Made by a program: the position numbers and the translations under genes. Under the pieces are notes generated by a model. The model had not been told where the DNA came from and ran no database searches. It worked only from the letters and a program-made list of their open reading frames with translations. A stretch of DNA of 64,000 nucleotides from UBA685 sp002299005 (GTDB taxonomy: Bacteria; Pseudomonadota; Alphaproteobacteria; Puniceispirillales; Puniceispirillaceae). Where the stretch lies: contig CAXAAH010000004.1 in NCBI GenBank assembly GCA_963966775.1, positions 14,421 to 78,420 on the forward strand, read 5' to 3'. Shown piece by piece: positions 7,155 through 15,548 of the stretch; the stretch's first letter is position 1; each line of letters begins with the position of its first letter.

Positions 7155-9563
7155 TTATTGCCCCTTAACACGCGCATTGGTGGGATCATAGAGCGCCTCT
7201 TCTAGATGCTCAGCGGCAAAACTTTCTCCCAAAATACCAACCTGCAAATTAGTGAGATTTGCCTCTGCTTTAACAAAGCCATAAGCGATGGTTGCGTCCA
7301 CGCGTGGCCCATGACCGCCTGAGGTGACAGAGCCGATTTGCACGGTGCCATCAAAGATAGGATCACCGCCATGCGGAGCGGCATGATCTGCCTCAATACG
7401 CATCGTAATAAAGCGCCAATTGACCGCCCTTTGTGCCAGCGCATCACGGCCGATAAAATCGCCCTTACCCATCTTCACAAACATATCTAGGCCAGATTCA
7501 ATTGGTGAAAATTCAACCATCAAATCAGACTTCCAATGGCGATAGCCTTTCTCAAGACGCATCGCCTCTGCGGCATAAAGGCCAAATGGCTTAAGCTGAT
7601 AATCCTTGCCCCCCGCCATTAATGTCTGCCACGCCAAATAGAGCGCTTCGCAAGGGATATGAATCTCAAAGGCAAGCTCACCTGAGAAGCTCACCGCCAT
7701 CGCATAGGCTCTTGCATGGCCGATTGTGATCTCTTTGCCACGCATCCAAGGCAAGCCGTCTGAAGAGAGATCATCACGCGGACATAAAGACGCCAGCAAA
7801 GCGCGAGATTGCGGGCCAGCTAGCACCAAAATCGCATGTGAATTTGTTAGATTCTCAAGCACCACAGAGCCATCTTTTGGCAGATGCGCTGTTAGCCAAT
7901 CCCAATCATGACGCTCCGCCGCCGCCGCACAGCCGAACCAATAATGCCCTTCATCAATCTTAGCAATTGTCGCCTCACTCAAGACCGAGCCTGCCTCATT
8001 CAGCAAGTAGCATAAAGAGACCTTGCCCACAGATTTTGGCACCGTAGAACAGGTCAGCCTGTTCAAAAATGCTTCTGCCCCCGCCCCTGTGACGGCGATA
8101 CGGCCAAAGCCGTTCACCTCCATCACGCCGACATGTTCTGCCAGATGCTTAACCTCTGCCGCCACAACATCTTTGGTTGCCTGATAGCGATAGGATGGCA
8201 CATGTTCAAAATCATCGGACGGCTTAAAGAACGTCGCACGCTCCCAGCCATTGACCACGCCAAATTCAGCCCCCATCCCTTCAAGCACAGGATAAAGCGA
8301 TGTGGTCTTTGCCAGACGGCCCGCGGGTCTTTCTTCATGAGGCATATGGTAATGGAACTCATGCTGATAATCTTCGATAGATTTCAGCAAGGTGAACTCT
8401 GTATTCGCATGTTGGGTAAAGCGGCGCGGATCTAGGAACCAGCTTTCCCATTCTGTTTGCCCTTCGACAATCCATTCAGCCAACATCTTGCCATGGCCGC
8501 CGCCCTCGCCAATGCCTGCACGAAGACCGGTGATACAAAAGGCATTCCGCATTCCAGGGATAGGCCCCACAAGCGGCATCCCATCAGGCGTATAGGTAAT
8601 CGGCCCGTTCACCACCGTATGAATACCTGTCTCAGTTAACGCTGGCAGACGCTCAAAAATGCCTTCCATATTATCAAGGCATCTATCAAGGTCATTCGGG
8701 CATAGCGCCATCGTGAAGCTAGGGTCAATCCCGTCCATGCCGAATGATTTACACGCCTGCTCATAAACACCGACAAGCAGGCCGTTTTTCTCTTGGCGCG
8801 AATAAAAATCATCCCCCGGATCACGGATAATCGGCACGCGCTCTTCCATCTCTTCAAGCTCTTTGATGGGATCGGTCAGAAAATACATATGTTCCATAGA
8901 GATAACAGGATGTTCAACCCCCATCATCTTGCCAATCTCATTCGCGCGATAGCCGCCCGCATTGACGATGATCTCAGCGCGAATCTCGCCTTTTTCCGTT
9001 GACACAATCCACTCACCATTTGGCTGTTGCGAAAGGCCTGTCACAGGGTTAAAGCGCACAATCTCAGCCCCCGCCGCACGCGCCCGTCGTGCCAGCGCTT
9101 GTGTTAGTTGCGACGGGTCAATATCCCCATCAAGCGGATCCCACCAAGCACCCAATAGCCCATGAGATTCCATTAATTTATGACGACGTCCTGCTTCTTC
9201 GCCGTCAATCAATTCAAAATCAATGCCAACACCCTTGGCCATCTGAATATAATGGCGATAAATATCCATCTGATCTTCTGTATGTGCCAGACGCATGCCA
9301 CCGGTGATGTGGTAATTAATCGGAAATTCAGGATCTTCTGCCAATTCACGATACAGATCAATCGAATGGCGTTTCAGCGCGACAAAGGTTTGATTGCCGC
9401 CAAATTGCGTGACTTGCGCCGCCGCATGCCATGTTGACCCAGAGGTTAATTCATCACGCTCTATCAGCATGACATCTGTCCAGCCCATCTTGGTTAGATG
9501 ATACAACGCTGAACAGCCTGCGATACCGCCGCCAATAATGACCACTCTAGCTTGATTACGCAT
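7155..9563 (-). CDS. dimethylglycine/sarcosine dehydrogenase-like flavoprotein with GcvT domain
   Basis: An 802-residue two-domain enzyme. Residues 6-380 form a DAO-type FAD domain (VVIIGGGIAGCSA at 7-19, then GSTWHAA, whose histidine is the position of covalent FAD attachment in DMGDH and sarcosine dehydrogenase). Residues 430-790 form a folate-binding aminomethyltransferase (GcvT) domain with the closing glycine/valine-rich barrel. Family enzymes oxidatively demethylate N-methylated amino acids and pass the methyl carbon to tetrahydrofolate in the cytoplasm. It is divergent from the MttB-like gene across a 154-base spacer, so the two may act in sequence in betaine or other methylamine breakdown. 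Whether the substrate is dimethylglycine, sarcosine or another methylated amine cannot be read from sequence. Confidence 0.88.
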   Translation of the reverse strand: MRNQARVVIIGGGIAGCSALYHLTKMGWTDVMLIERDELTSGSTWHAAAQVTQFGGNQTFVALKRHSIDLYRELAEDPEFPINYHITGGMRLAHTEDQMDIYRHYIQMAKGVGIDFELIDGEEAGRRHKLMESHGLLGAWWDPLDGDIDPSQLTQALARRARAAGAEIVRFNPVTGLSQQPNGEWIVSTEKGEIRAEIIVNAGGYRANEIGKMMGVEHPVISMEHMYFLTDPIKELEEMEERVPIIRDPGDDFYSRQEKNGLLVGVYEQACKSFGMDGIDPSFTMALCPNDLDRCLDNMEGIFERLPALTETGIHTVVNGPITYTPDGMPLVGPIPGMRNAFCITGLRAGIGEGGGHGKMLAEWIVEGQTEWESWFLDPRRFTQHANTEFTLLKSIEDYQHEFHYHMPHEERPAGRLAKTTSLYPVLEGMGAEFGVVNGWERATFFKPSDDFEHVPSYRYQATKDVVAAEVKHLAEHVGVMEVNGFGRIAVTGAGAEAFLNRLTCSTVPKSVGKVSLCYLLNEAGSVLSEATIAKIDEGHYWFGCAAAAERHDWDWLTAHLPKDGSVVLENLTNSHAILVLAGPQSRALLASLCPRDDLSSDGLPWMRGKEITIGHARAYAMAVSFSGELAFEIHIPCEALYLAWQTLMAGGKDYQLKPFGLYAAEAMRLEKGYRHWKSDLMVEFSPIESGLDMFVKMGKGDFIGRDALAQRAVNWRFITMRIEADHAAPHGGDPIFDGTVQIGSVTSGGHGPRVDATIAYGFVKAEANLTNLQVGILGESFAAEHLEEALYDPTNARVKGQ

Positions 9564-9717
9564 TGACCCACTTCCCCTTTTGTCAAATTTCCATCAATAA
9601 CGTCTAATGCGCCTAGCCTCAATTGGCAAATAGAAAATCCTGTTTGATTAAAGGCCTATTTTCAGTCAATGATAGACAGGGAAAAACCTTTGGGGAAATG
9701 GTGACAGGATTATCAAT

Positions 9718-11274
9718 GTGGATGGCTTAATTTCTGAAAATCGAAGAGGCGCAGGGCGCGCCGCACGGCATAAGCAACGCCAGACAAAAGGCGCGATAGC
9801 CCATCCTTGCCCACCCGGTCAAATTGGGGGCGCTTATCGGCCACTTGATGATAGCGGCCTCAAAGACATCATCGAGACCGCCTATCGTCTCCTCGCCGAG
9901 ATTGGCCTTGGCGAAGTGCCAGACGAATTGCAAGAATTGGCGCTTGCCAAAGGTGCGACGCTCAATGATGCTGGCAGATTATGCTATAGCCGCGCGATGA
10001 TAGAAGATGTCATCGATAAGGCGCCGAAACAATTTATGCTCTATGGGCGTGATACCCGCCATGATATCGAAATTGGCGGCGATAAGGTCTATTATGGCAC
10101 AGGCGGTGCCGCGGTTCAGACCTTCGATAGCCAAAGCGGTCTCTATCGTGCCTCTACTTTGCATGATTTATATGAATTCACGCGCTTGGCCGATCAAATG
10201 GATAATATCAGCTGGTTCACGCGCATTTGTGTGGCCACTGATGTGCCTGATATTTTTGAACTTGATATCAACACTATCTACGCGCTTATCGCTGGCACGA
10301 CAAAGCCTGTTGGCACAAGCTTTACCCTTGGCTCTGCGGTTGCCCCTGCGATTGAGATGTTTGACCATGCGATGGGCGGGCCCGGCAGCTTTCACAAAAG
10401 ACCTTGCTGCAAGGTGCATATCAGCCCTATCATCTCACCCCTTAAATATGGCGAAGATGCCTTTGATGTTGCCAAGGCGGCGATTGATAATAACATGGTG
10501 ATCAATGCGATTATTGCCGCACAATCAGGGGCCACCGCGCCTGCGCCACTTGCCGGCATGTTGGCACAGACCACGGCAGAGACATTGGCGGCTCTGATGA
10601 TGGTCAATGTGATTAAGCCCGGCCATCCTATGATCTTTTCAAACTGGCCCTTTGTGGTTGATTTACGCACGGGTTCATTTTCAGGCTCAGGCGGCGAGAT
10701 ATCAGTGCTTAATGCGGCCGCCGCGCAAATATCAAATGAACTTGGCCTTGTGAGCGGCGTTGCCAGCTCCATGGCAGATGCCAAAGCCATTGATGCACAG
10801 ATGGGCGTCGAGAAAGGCATCTCGTCACTTGCCGCAGGGCTGGCAGGGGCTAATATGATTTATGAATCAGCTGGCATGATGGCAAGCCTGCTTGGCGCGT
10901 CATTTGAGGCGATGATCCTCGATAATGAAATGCTGGCACTAAACCAGCGCACCATTCGCGGTGTTGAGGTCACAAACGAGACACTTGGCTTTGAGGCTAT
11001 CCGCAACGCTGTCTATGGGGATGGTCACTTTCTTGGCGGCGATCATACAATGGATGCGATGTTGCGCGACTATTATTACCCCCAGCTTGCCAATCGTGAC
11101 AGCCCCACAATCTGGGAAGAGACAGGCGCACAAGACGCGTTTCAATCAGCCCAAAAGCACCTCGCCCACCTTCAAGCAGAACCGCGAGATACCTATCTCT
11201 CGCAAAAGGCAGATCGCATGATAAGAGATAAGTTTAACATCCTATTAGACCATGCGGCTGTCTATCGACCATGA
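9718..11274 (+). CDS. MttB-family methyltransferase lacking pyrrolysine codon
   Basis: A 518-residue member of the trimethylamine methyltransferase (MttB) superfamily. The N-terminal arginine-rich stretch (RRGAGRAARHKQRQ), the GTGGAAVQTFD region, and the ASSMADAKAIDAQMG and AGMMASLLGASFEAMILDNE segments are typical. The frame is continuous with no in-frame amber codon, so it is a non-pyrrolysine member, like MtgB-type glycine betaine methyltransferases, and quaternary amines are the likely methyl donors. Known members methylate a corrinoid protein; none is encoded in this window. The start is given as GTG 9718, with no convincing ribosome site, and is uncertain. The stop overlaps the ATG of the kinase gene (ATGA), linking it to psuK-psuG. 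Confidence 0.85.
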   Translation: MDGLISENRRGAGRAARHKQRQTKGAIAHPCPPGQIGGAYRPLDDSGLKDIIETAYRLLAEIGLGEVPDELQELALAKGATLNDAGRLCYSRAMIEDVIDKAPKQFMLYGRDTRHDIEIGGDKVYYGTGGAAVQTFDSQSGLYRASTLHDLYEFTRLADQMDNISWFTRICVATDVPDIFELDINTIYALIAGTTKPVGTSFTLGSAVAPAIEMFDHAMGGPGSFHKRPCCKVHISPIISPLKYGEDAFDVAKAAIDNNMVINAIIAAQSGATAPAPLAGMLAQTTAETLAALMMVNVIKPGHPMIFSNWPFVVDLRTGSFSGSGGEISVLNAAAAQISNELGLVSGVASSMADAKAIDAQMGVEKGISSLAAGLAGANMIYESAGMMASLLGASFEAMILDNEMLALNQRTIRGVEVTNETLGFEAIRNAVYGDGHFLGGDHTMDAMLRDYYYPQLANRDSPTIWEETGAQDAFQSAQKHLAHLQAEPRDTYLSQKADRMIRDKFNILLDHAAVYRP

Positions 11275-12215
11275 GCACCATCCATTTTTCGAGACCACCA
11301 CCGACAATCCTTGTGATTGGCGGCGTTAATTATGATATCAAAGCAAAATTGCATGCGCCTGTTGAGCACCTAGATGATTCAAACACAGGGCTGATATCGC
11401 AACATGATGGCGGCGTCGCGCGCAATATTGCCGAAGTTTTGGGACGCTTAAAGCTGCCCACAACGTTGATAGCTGTGTTTGGTGATGACAATGCCAGCCA
11501 GTCAATGCAACAGAATCTAGAAGATCAGCAAGTTGACCTGAGCCATGCCATTCAAATGGAAAATATGCGCTCAGACACCTTCTTGTCATTCCATGATCAT
11601 ACCGGTGAGCTATTGATGGCCGCAAACCAAATGACTTTGATCAAAGCGATAACACCGTCATTTATTCACACAAAAACAGACCTTATTTGCGAAGCGGACA
11701 TCGTTGTTTGCGACTGTAATTTAAGCCCTGATACGTTAGCAGAGATAGCCGGGCTGGCGCGCAAAGGCATGTTGGTAATAGACGGTGTCTCAACCACCAA
11801 AATCAGGCGCATTGAGGGGCTATACGATAAGATTGACCTCCTAAAACTAAGCCATATTGAGGCTGTGACGCTCTGCGATGCCCCGCATGAGACAAGTCTT
11901 GATGGCCTTATCACCAAAGCCGTGAATAGGGGTATAAAGCAAGTTCTGATAAGTAAGGGCGAGGAGGGCTTTGCCATTAATGACGGGACAAATATTCATC
12001 ATTTCGATGCGATCAAGGCAACACCGCAAACCGTCACAGGCGCAGGCGATTGCCTTTTGGGCGGCTTAATATACGGGCTTGCAACCGGACTGCCACTTGC
12101 CCAAGCCTGTGAGGTTGGCGCCAAAACAGCCTATCTGTCGACAAAGTCAGTGGCATCAGTTAACCATCATATTAATCTTGATAATATCCTCACGGGTCAT
12201 TTAGACATCATATAG
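11271..12215 (+). CDS. psuK: PfkB family kinase, probable pseudouridine kinase
   Basis: A 314-residue ribokinase-fold (PfkB) kinase. It has the N-terminal substrate motif GGVARN (47-52) and the C-terminal TGAGDCLLGG motif, whose aspartate is the catalytic base and whose glycines form the anion hole. The pseudouridine-kinase call rests mainly on the position directly before psuG (11 bases between stop and start), since PsuK makes pseudouridine 5'-phosphate, the substrate of PsuG. The gene begins inside the last codons of the MttB-like gene. The alternative is another nucleoside or sugar kinase; the GGVARN pattern fits PsuK well. Confidence 0.82.
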   Translation: MSTIHFSRPPPTILVIGGVNYDIKAKLHAPVEHLDDSNTGLISQHDGGVARNIAEVLGRLKLPTTLIAVFGDDNASQSMQQNLEDQQVDLSHAIQMENMRSDTFLSFHDHTGELLMAANQMTLIKAITPSFIHTKTDLICEADIVVCDCNLSPDTLAEIAGLARKGMLVIDGVSTTKIRRIEGLYDKIDLLKLSHIEAVTLCDAPHETSLDGLITKAVNRGIKQVLISKGEEGFAINDGTNIHHFDAIKATPQTVTGAGDCLLGGLIYGLATGLPLAQACEVGAKTAYLSTKSVASVNHHINLDNILTGHLDII

Positions 12216-12226
12216 GGAGCTTCCTT

Positions 12227-13159
12227 TTGACCACATCACCACCTGCTCATCGCTTGCTTTCAATCCTGCCAGAGGTGCAAGAGGCGCTTGCCAGAAATAG
12301 CGGCGTTGTGGCTTTGGAATCGACCATCATCTCGCATGGGCTTCCCTATCCTGAAAACCTTGAGACCGCCAGAGCCATTGAGGCAACTGTGCGCGCAAAT
12401 GGCGCGATACCTGCGACCATTGCTATTTTAGACGGGGTGATAAAGATTGGCCTTAGCGACGCTGATTTAGAAATTTTGGCGCATCCCAACAGCCATGTGA
12501 CCAAAGTATCAAGACGCGATATCGCCTCTGTCATCGCGGCGGGCGGCCATGGTGCCACGACGGTTGCTAGCACCATGATTTTTGCCGCAATGGCAGGCAT
12601 TCCTATCTTTGCCACAGGCGGTATTGGCGGCGTCCACAAGGGCGCTGAGACAGATTTTGATATCTCGGCAGACTTGCCCGAATTGGCGCAAACAAATGTC
12701 GCCGTTATCAGCGCAGGCCCCAAGGCCATTTTAGATCTTAGCCTTACGATGGAATATCTTGAAACACAAGGCGTGCCTGTTATTGGCTATGGCACGGATG
12801 AGCTGCCAGCCTTTTGGTCACGGCGCTCAGGCATTGCCCTCAACGATAGCGCCGATACGCCAGAACAGATAGCCGCTATCATGAAAACCAAATGGGATTT
12901 GGGCTTGCAAGGCGGTTTGATGATCGCAAACCCTGTGCCAAGGGATCAAGAAATCCCCGCACAAGAGCTGACCGATATCATCACACAAGCCCTTGGTGAC
13001 GCGCACGCATCCGCCATCACAGGCAAAGCTGTGACGCCGTTCTTGCTCGATACAATTCGTCAAAAAACTGATGGCAAAACGCTTGCCACCAATCAGGCAT
13101 TGGTCATGAATAACGCCAAAGTCGCGGCACAGATTGCCTGTGCTTATGCCGCCTTATAA
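12227..13159 (+). CDS. psuG: pseudouridine-5'-phosphate glycosidase
   Basis: A 310-residue glycosidase that breaks the C-C bond of pseudouridine 5'-phosphate to give uracil and ribose 5-phosphate. The family motif ALESTIISHGLP (29-40) is intact. With the TTG start at 12227, the residues fall at E31, K93 and K166, matching the catalytic positions known for E. coli PsuG (K166 forms the imine with the ribose). This, and the TAGGGAG ribosome site (12213-12219), support the TTG. It is the third gene of an MttB-PsuK-PsuG operon. Uracil produced here could be salvaged by the Upp encoded at 47192. The next gene is convergent. Confidence 0.93.
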   Translation: MTTSPPAHRLLSILPEVQEALARNSGVVALESTIISHGLPYPENLETARAIEATVRANGAIPATIAILDGVIKIGLSDADLEILAHPNSHVTKVSRRDIASVIAAGGHGATTVASTMIFAAMAGIPIFATGGIGGVHKGAETDFDISADLPELAQTNVAVISAGPKAILDLSLTMEYLETQGVPVIGYGTDELPAFWSRRSGIALNDSADTPEQIAAIMKTKWDLGLQGGLMIANPVPRDQEIPAQELTDIITQALGDAHASAITGKAVTPFLLDTIRQKTDGKTLATNQALVMNNAKVAAQIACAYAAL

Positions 13160-13166
13160 CGGCTCT

Positions 13167-14069
13167 TTATGAAAAGCCCTTAAGCGGCATGCCTTCTTTT
13201 CGCTGGAGCCAATTTTCGGCCGCATAATCAGCCAGCCCATCAATCATATGAAGCGCATAGGCATAGCGCGATTTGGCGGAATGATTGGGCGGCGATAAAT
13301 GCGGAAAGCGCCCATGCAGCAAAATCAATGTGCCTTGCGGTGCTGGCAGGGCCACATCACATGGCGGCAAATCCTCATCCGATAGCTGTTCCATCACCAT
13401 CTCAGCTTGACCATTTTGACCAGCTTGCGCGCGCACAAAGCGTGACTTTAACGGTGCCTCATGCCCCGCCGGCGCGCCCCACATACAGCCATTTTCCGTC
13501 GTCGCATCTTCCAGCGCTAGCCAAAAGCCAACACATGTTTGCGGCTCTGTATAAAGGAAGGTTGAATCCTGATGACCTGTCACCTCACCGCCAATATGAG
13601 GCTGTTTGCAAATCACCATAGACTGTAATAATCGCGGCTCTTTAAAGCCGATTGCATAGGCCAAATCTGCCATTTTTTTCTGGTGCGAAAATTCATCAAA
13701 AACAGGGTCTAAATCATGAAGCGCATGGCCAATTTTATTCACCGCCACTTGCTTATCTTTGACAAGATTCCCTGCCTCATCGACCGCATCCTTCTCTAAG
13801 AAAAATGAGATATCACTGGCTGATTTCATAAAATAATCACTCGCGGCATGTGACTGGCCAGCGGCTGAAAATACGACCTTATGCTCATCTGCATCAAAGC
13901 CATCGACCAGCTTTTTGGTCTGCGCCATCAAAGCCTCACATTCAGCCCTACTCGCAAAGCCCTCTAGCAATAAATAGCCCTCATTATGATAACTTTGGGT
14001 CATCTCTTCTGTGACATGGCCTTGCCATTGGTGCCGCACAGCTTGCTTTTCTTGCGCAATATTCATCAC
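13167..14069 (-). CDS. phytanoyl-CoA dioxygenase (PhyH) family 2OG oxygenase
   Basis: A 300-residue Fe(II)/2-oxoglutarate oxygenase. The iron-binding HxD is H166/D168 in GHQDST; the distal histidine (H252 or H257) and the 2OG-binding R268 lie in the LLHGRFPHLSPP...SRYAY segment. The TENGCMWGAPAGHE stretch is the usual PhyH loop. Family members hydroxylate acyl-CoAs, ectoine or other small metabolites; the substrate is not evident from neighbours. It is convergent with psuG (7 bases between stops) and has its own start region upstream. Confidence 0.87.
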   Translation of the reverse strand: MMNIAQEKQAVRHQWQGHVTEEMTQSYHNEGYLLLEGFASRAECEALMAQTKKLVDGFDADEHKVVFSAAGQSHAASDYFMKSASDISFFLEKDAVDEAGNLVKDKQVAVNKIGHALHDLDPVFDEFSHQKKMADLAYAIGFKEPRLLQSMVICKQPHIGGEVTGHQDSTFLYTEPQTCVGFWLALEDATTENGCMWGAPAGHEAPLKSRFVRAQAGQNGQAEMVMEQLSDEDLPPCDVALPAPQGTLILLHGRFPHLSPPNHSAKSRYAYALHMIDGLADYAAENWLQRKEGMPLKGFS

Positions 14070-14204
14070 CCTATCCTTTCACCGTTTATCCTCCTTAACT
14101 CTAGAAGTCAGCATCTAGAATCGCAAGGCCTTGCTGTCATTTATGAATCCTGCCTACCCTATCCGATAGCTAAATTTCATCACTTATTTTAAGGGAAATA
14201 TAAG

Positions 14205-14600
14205 ATGATTGCACTTATCACATCACAATTATGGACCATTTTAATCGGCGCGACATTGGCGTTTATTCTGGGGATGTTCTGGTATAATGAAAAGGTTTTT
14301 GGCGATCTTTGGGCGGGGGAACAACCGCACCGCAAAATGCCTGAAGATTTTGATAAAGACATGACCAAACTCTTGACCATCTCTGCCGCCGATGCGTTGC
14401 TATTTACGACCATCGCCTTGTTGTTACACACCGCCTATGGGATTGAAGGCGTGCTTTTATTGGCCGTCGCTGTCACGACAGGCATGTACGCAAATACGGT
14501 TGCAAGAGGCGGCACAAATAAGCTGTTCTTTATCGATGCTGGCTTCTTGCTTAGCCAGCTTGTCATTATCACAGCGACCATACTTATCATCTCTGGCTAG
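14205..14600 (+). CDS. DUF1761 small membrane protein
   Basis: A 131-residue protein with four hydrophobic segments and the family-typical early pattern LAFILGMFWYNEKVFGDLW. DUF1761 proteins are inner-membrane proteins of unknown function. AAGGGAAA lies 10-17 bases before the ATG. No functional link to the flanking PhyH or CcmE genes is visible. Confidence 0.75.
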   Translation: MIALITSQLWTILIGATLAFILGMFWYNEKVFGDLWAGEQPHRKMPEDFDKDMTKLLTISAADALLFTTIALLLHTAYGIEGVLLLAVAVTTGMYANTVARGGTNKLFFIDAGFLLSQLVIITATILIISG

Positions 14601-14689
14601 AAAAACCGCGCATAGCCATCAATGCGGCAATCTTGCCTCTAGCGAGAGACGCTTTGCTTGTGATAGATAAATAACATCCTGATTGATGA

Positions 14690-15136
14690 GTGAGCAAAGT
14701 AATGACACCAAAGGCCAAACGTTTATTGATAACGCTTGTTGCAGGCGCCCTTCTTGCAGGCGCGGCAGGTCTTGCGTCTGTGGCTTTGCGCGATAATATC
14801 GTCTTTTTTGTCACGCCATCACAAATGACAGAGACGCATTATGCGGCCAAAAGATTGCGCGTTGGCGGCCTTGTGGCCAAAGATAGCGTCACAATCGAAG
14901 GCACCATCACGCAATTTACCATCACCGATGAGACCGCCTCTCTTGCGGTGCGTTATGACGGGGCGTTGCCTGATTTATTCCGTGAAGGCCAAGGCATTGT
15001 CGCAGAAGGCGCGGTGACCAATAAGATATTGATAGCTGATACAGTGCTGGCAAAACATGATGAGAATTACCTGCCGCGCGAGGTCAAAGAAAGCCTTGAA
15101 GAACAAGGTGTCTGGCAAGGCGACAAAAATAAGTAA
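14690..15136 (+). CDS. ccmE: cytochrome c maturation protein CcmE
   Basis: A 148-residue periplasmic heme chaperone anchored by one N-terminal membrane helix (about residues 11-32). The heme-binding histidine is H123 in AKHDENY, with Y127 as the usual ligand. The OB-fold core shows the typical VRYDGALPDLFREGQG and VAEG segments. CcmE receives heme from CcmC and hands it to the CcmF/H ligase. No other ccm genes are nearby, so this copy is separate from the rest of the system. Start is GTG 14690 (MSKVMTPKAK) or ATG 14702; the GTG version has the basic N-terminus usual for the family. Confidence 0.92.
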   Translation: MSKVMTPKAKRLLITLVAGALLAGAAGLASVALRDNIVFFVTPSQMTETHYAAKRLRVGGLVAKDSVTIEGTITQFTITDETASLAVRYDGALPDLFREGQGIVAEGAVTNKILIADTVLAKHDENYLPREVKESLEEQGVWQGDKNK

Positions 15137-15145
15137 GACCGCCCA

Positions 15146-15511
15146 CTAGCCCTTATGCGCATCAAGGTACAAGCGCACACAATCTTGCACACGCCGAAAT
15201 CTGTCACCGCCTAATTTTGTGCCGCCAAACCATCTTGTGACAATGATGAGATGGTCAAAGCACCCCTCACGCTCTAGCATCCGCAAAATCACCATTCCCG
15301 CGCCAGATTCGCCATCATCATTCTTAATCGGCCCGTCTGATGAGGATAAAAGCGCCCATGTATTATGCGTTGCTTTGGCAAATTTCTTGGTCTTTTTCAG
15401 CTCTTTTAACAGCGCATCTGCCTCTGCCTTATTATGCGCCAGCGCGCCGCTTACCGCATATTTAGAGCCTCGATCAGTCAAGGCAGCATCTATGATTTTC
15501 AAGGAGGTCAT
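15146..15511 (-). CDS. YigZ/IMPACT (UPF0029) domain protein, short form
   Basis: A 121-residue protein matching the N-terminal domain of YigZ/IMPACT. The GESGAGMVILRMLER and RWFGGTKLGGDRF segments contain the family's DGE.G and RYFGG.LGG signatures. The second (UPF0029 C-terminal) domain of full-length YigZ (about 200 aa) is absent, so this is the one-domain type common in alphaproteobacteria. Function is not established. An AAGGAGG lies just before the ATG. Confidence 0.8.
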   Translation of the reverse strand: MTSLKIIDAALTDRGSKYAVSGALAHNKAEADALLKELKKTKKFAKATHNTWALLSSSDGPIKNDDGESGAGMVILRMLEREGCFDHLIIVTRWFGGTKLGGDRFRRVQDCVRLYLDAHKG

Positions 15512-15518
15512 AAAAGCT

Positions 15519-15548
15519 ATTCCTGCCGCTTAACATTCCTGCCGCTTA
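15519..15548. repeat. 16-bp tandem duplication at betA stop codon
   Basis: The unit ATTCCTGCCGCTTA is repeated at a 16-bp period (15519 and 15535). The second copy, read on the minus strand, contains the stop codon of the choline dehydrogenase gene, so the stop and its flank were duplicated into the 3' spacer. Confidence 0.85.

Noticed and set aside
9718..11274. pyrrolysine-containing trimethylamine methyltransferase
   Set aside because: No in-frame TAG and no pyl genes; it is the non-pyrrolysine type.
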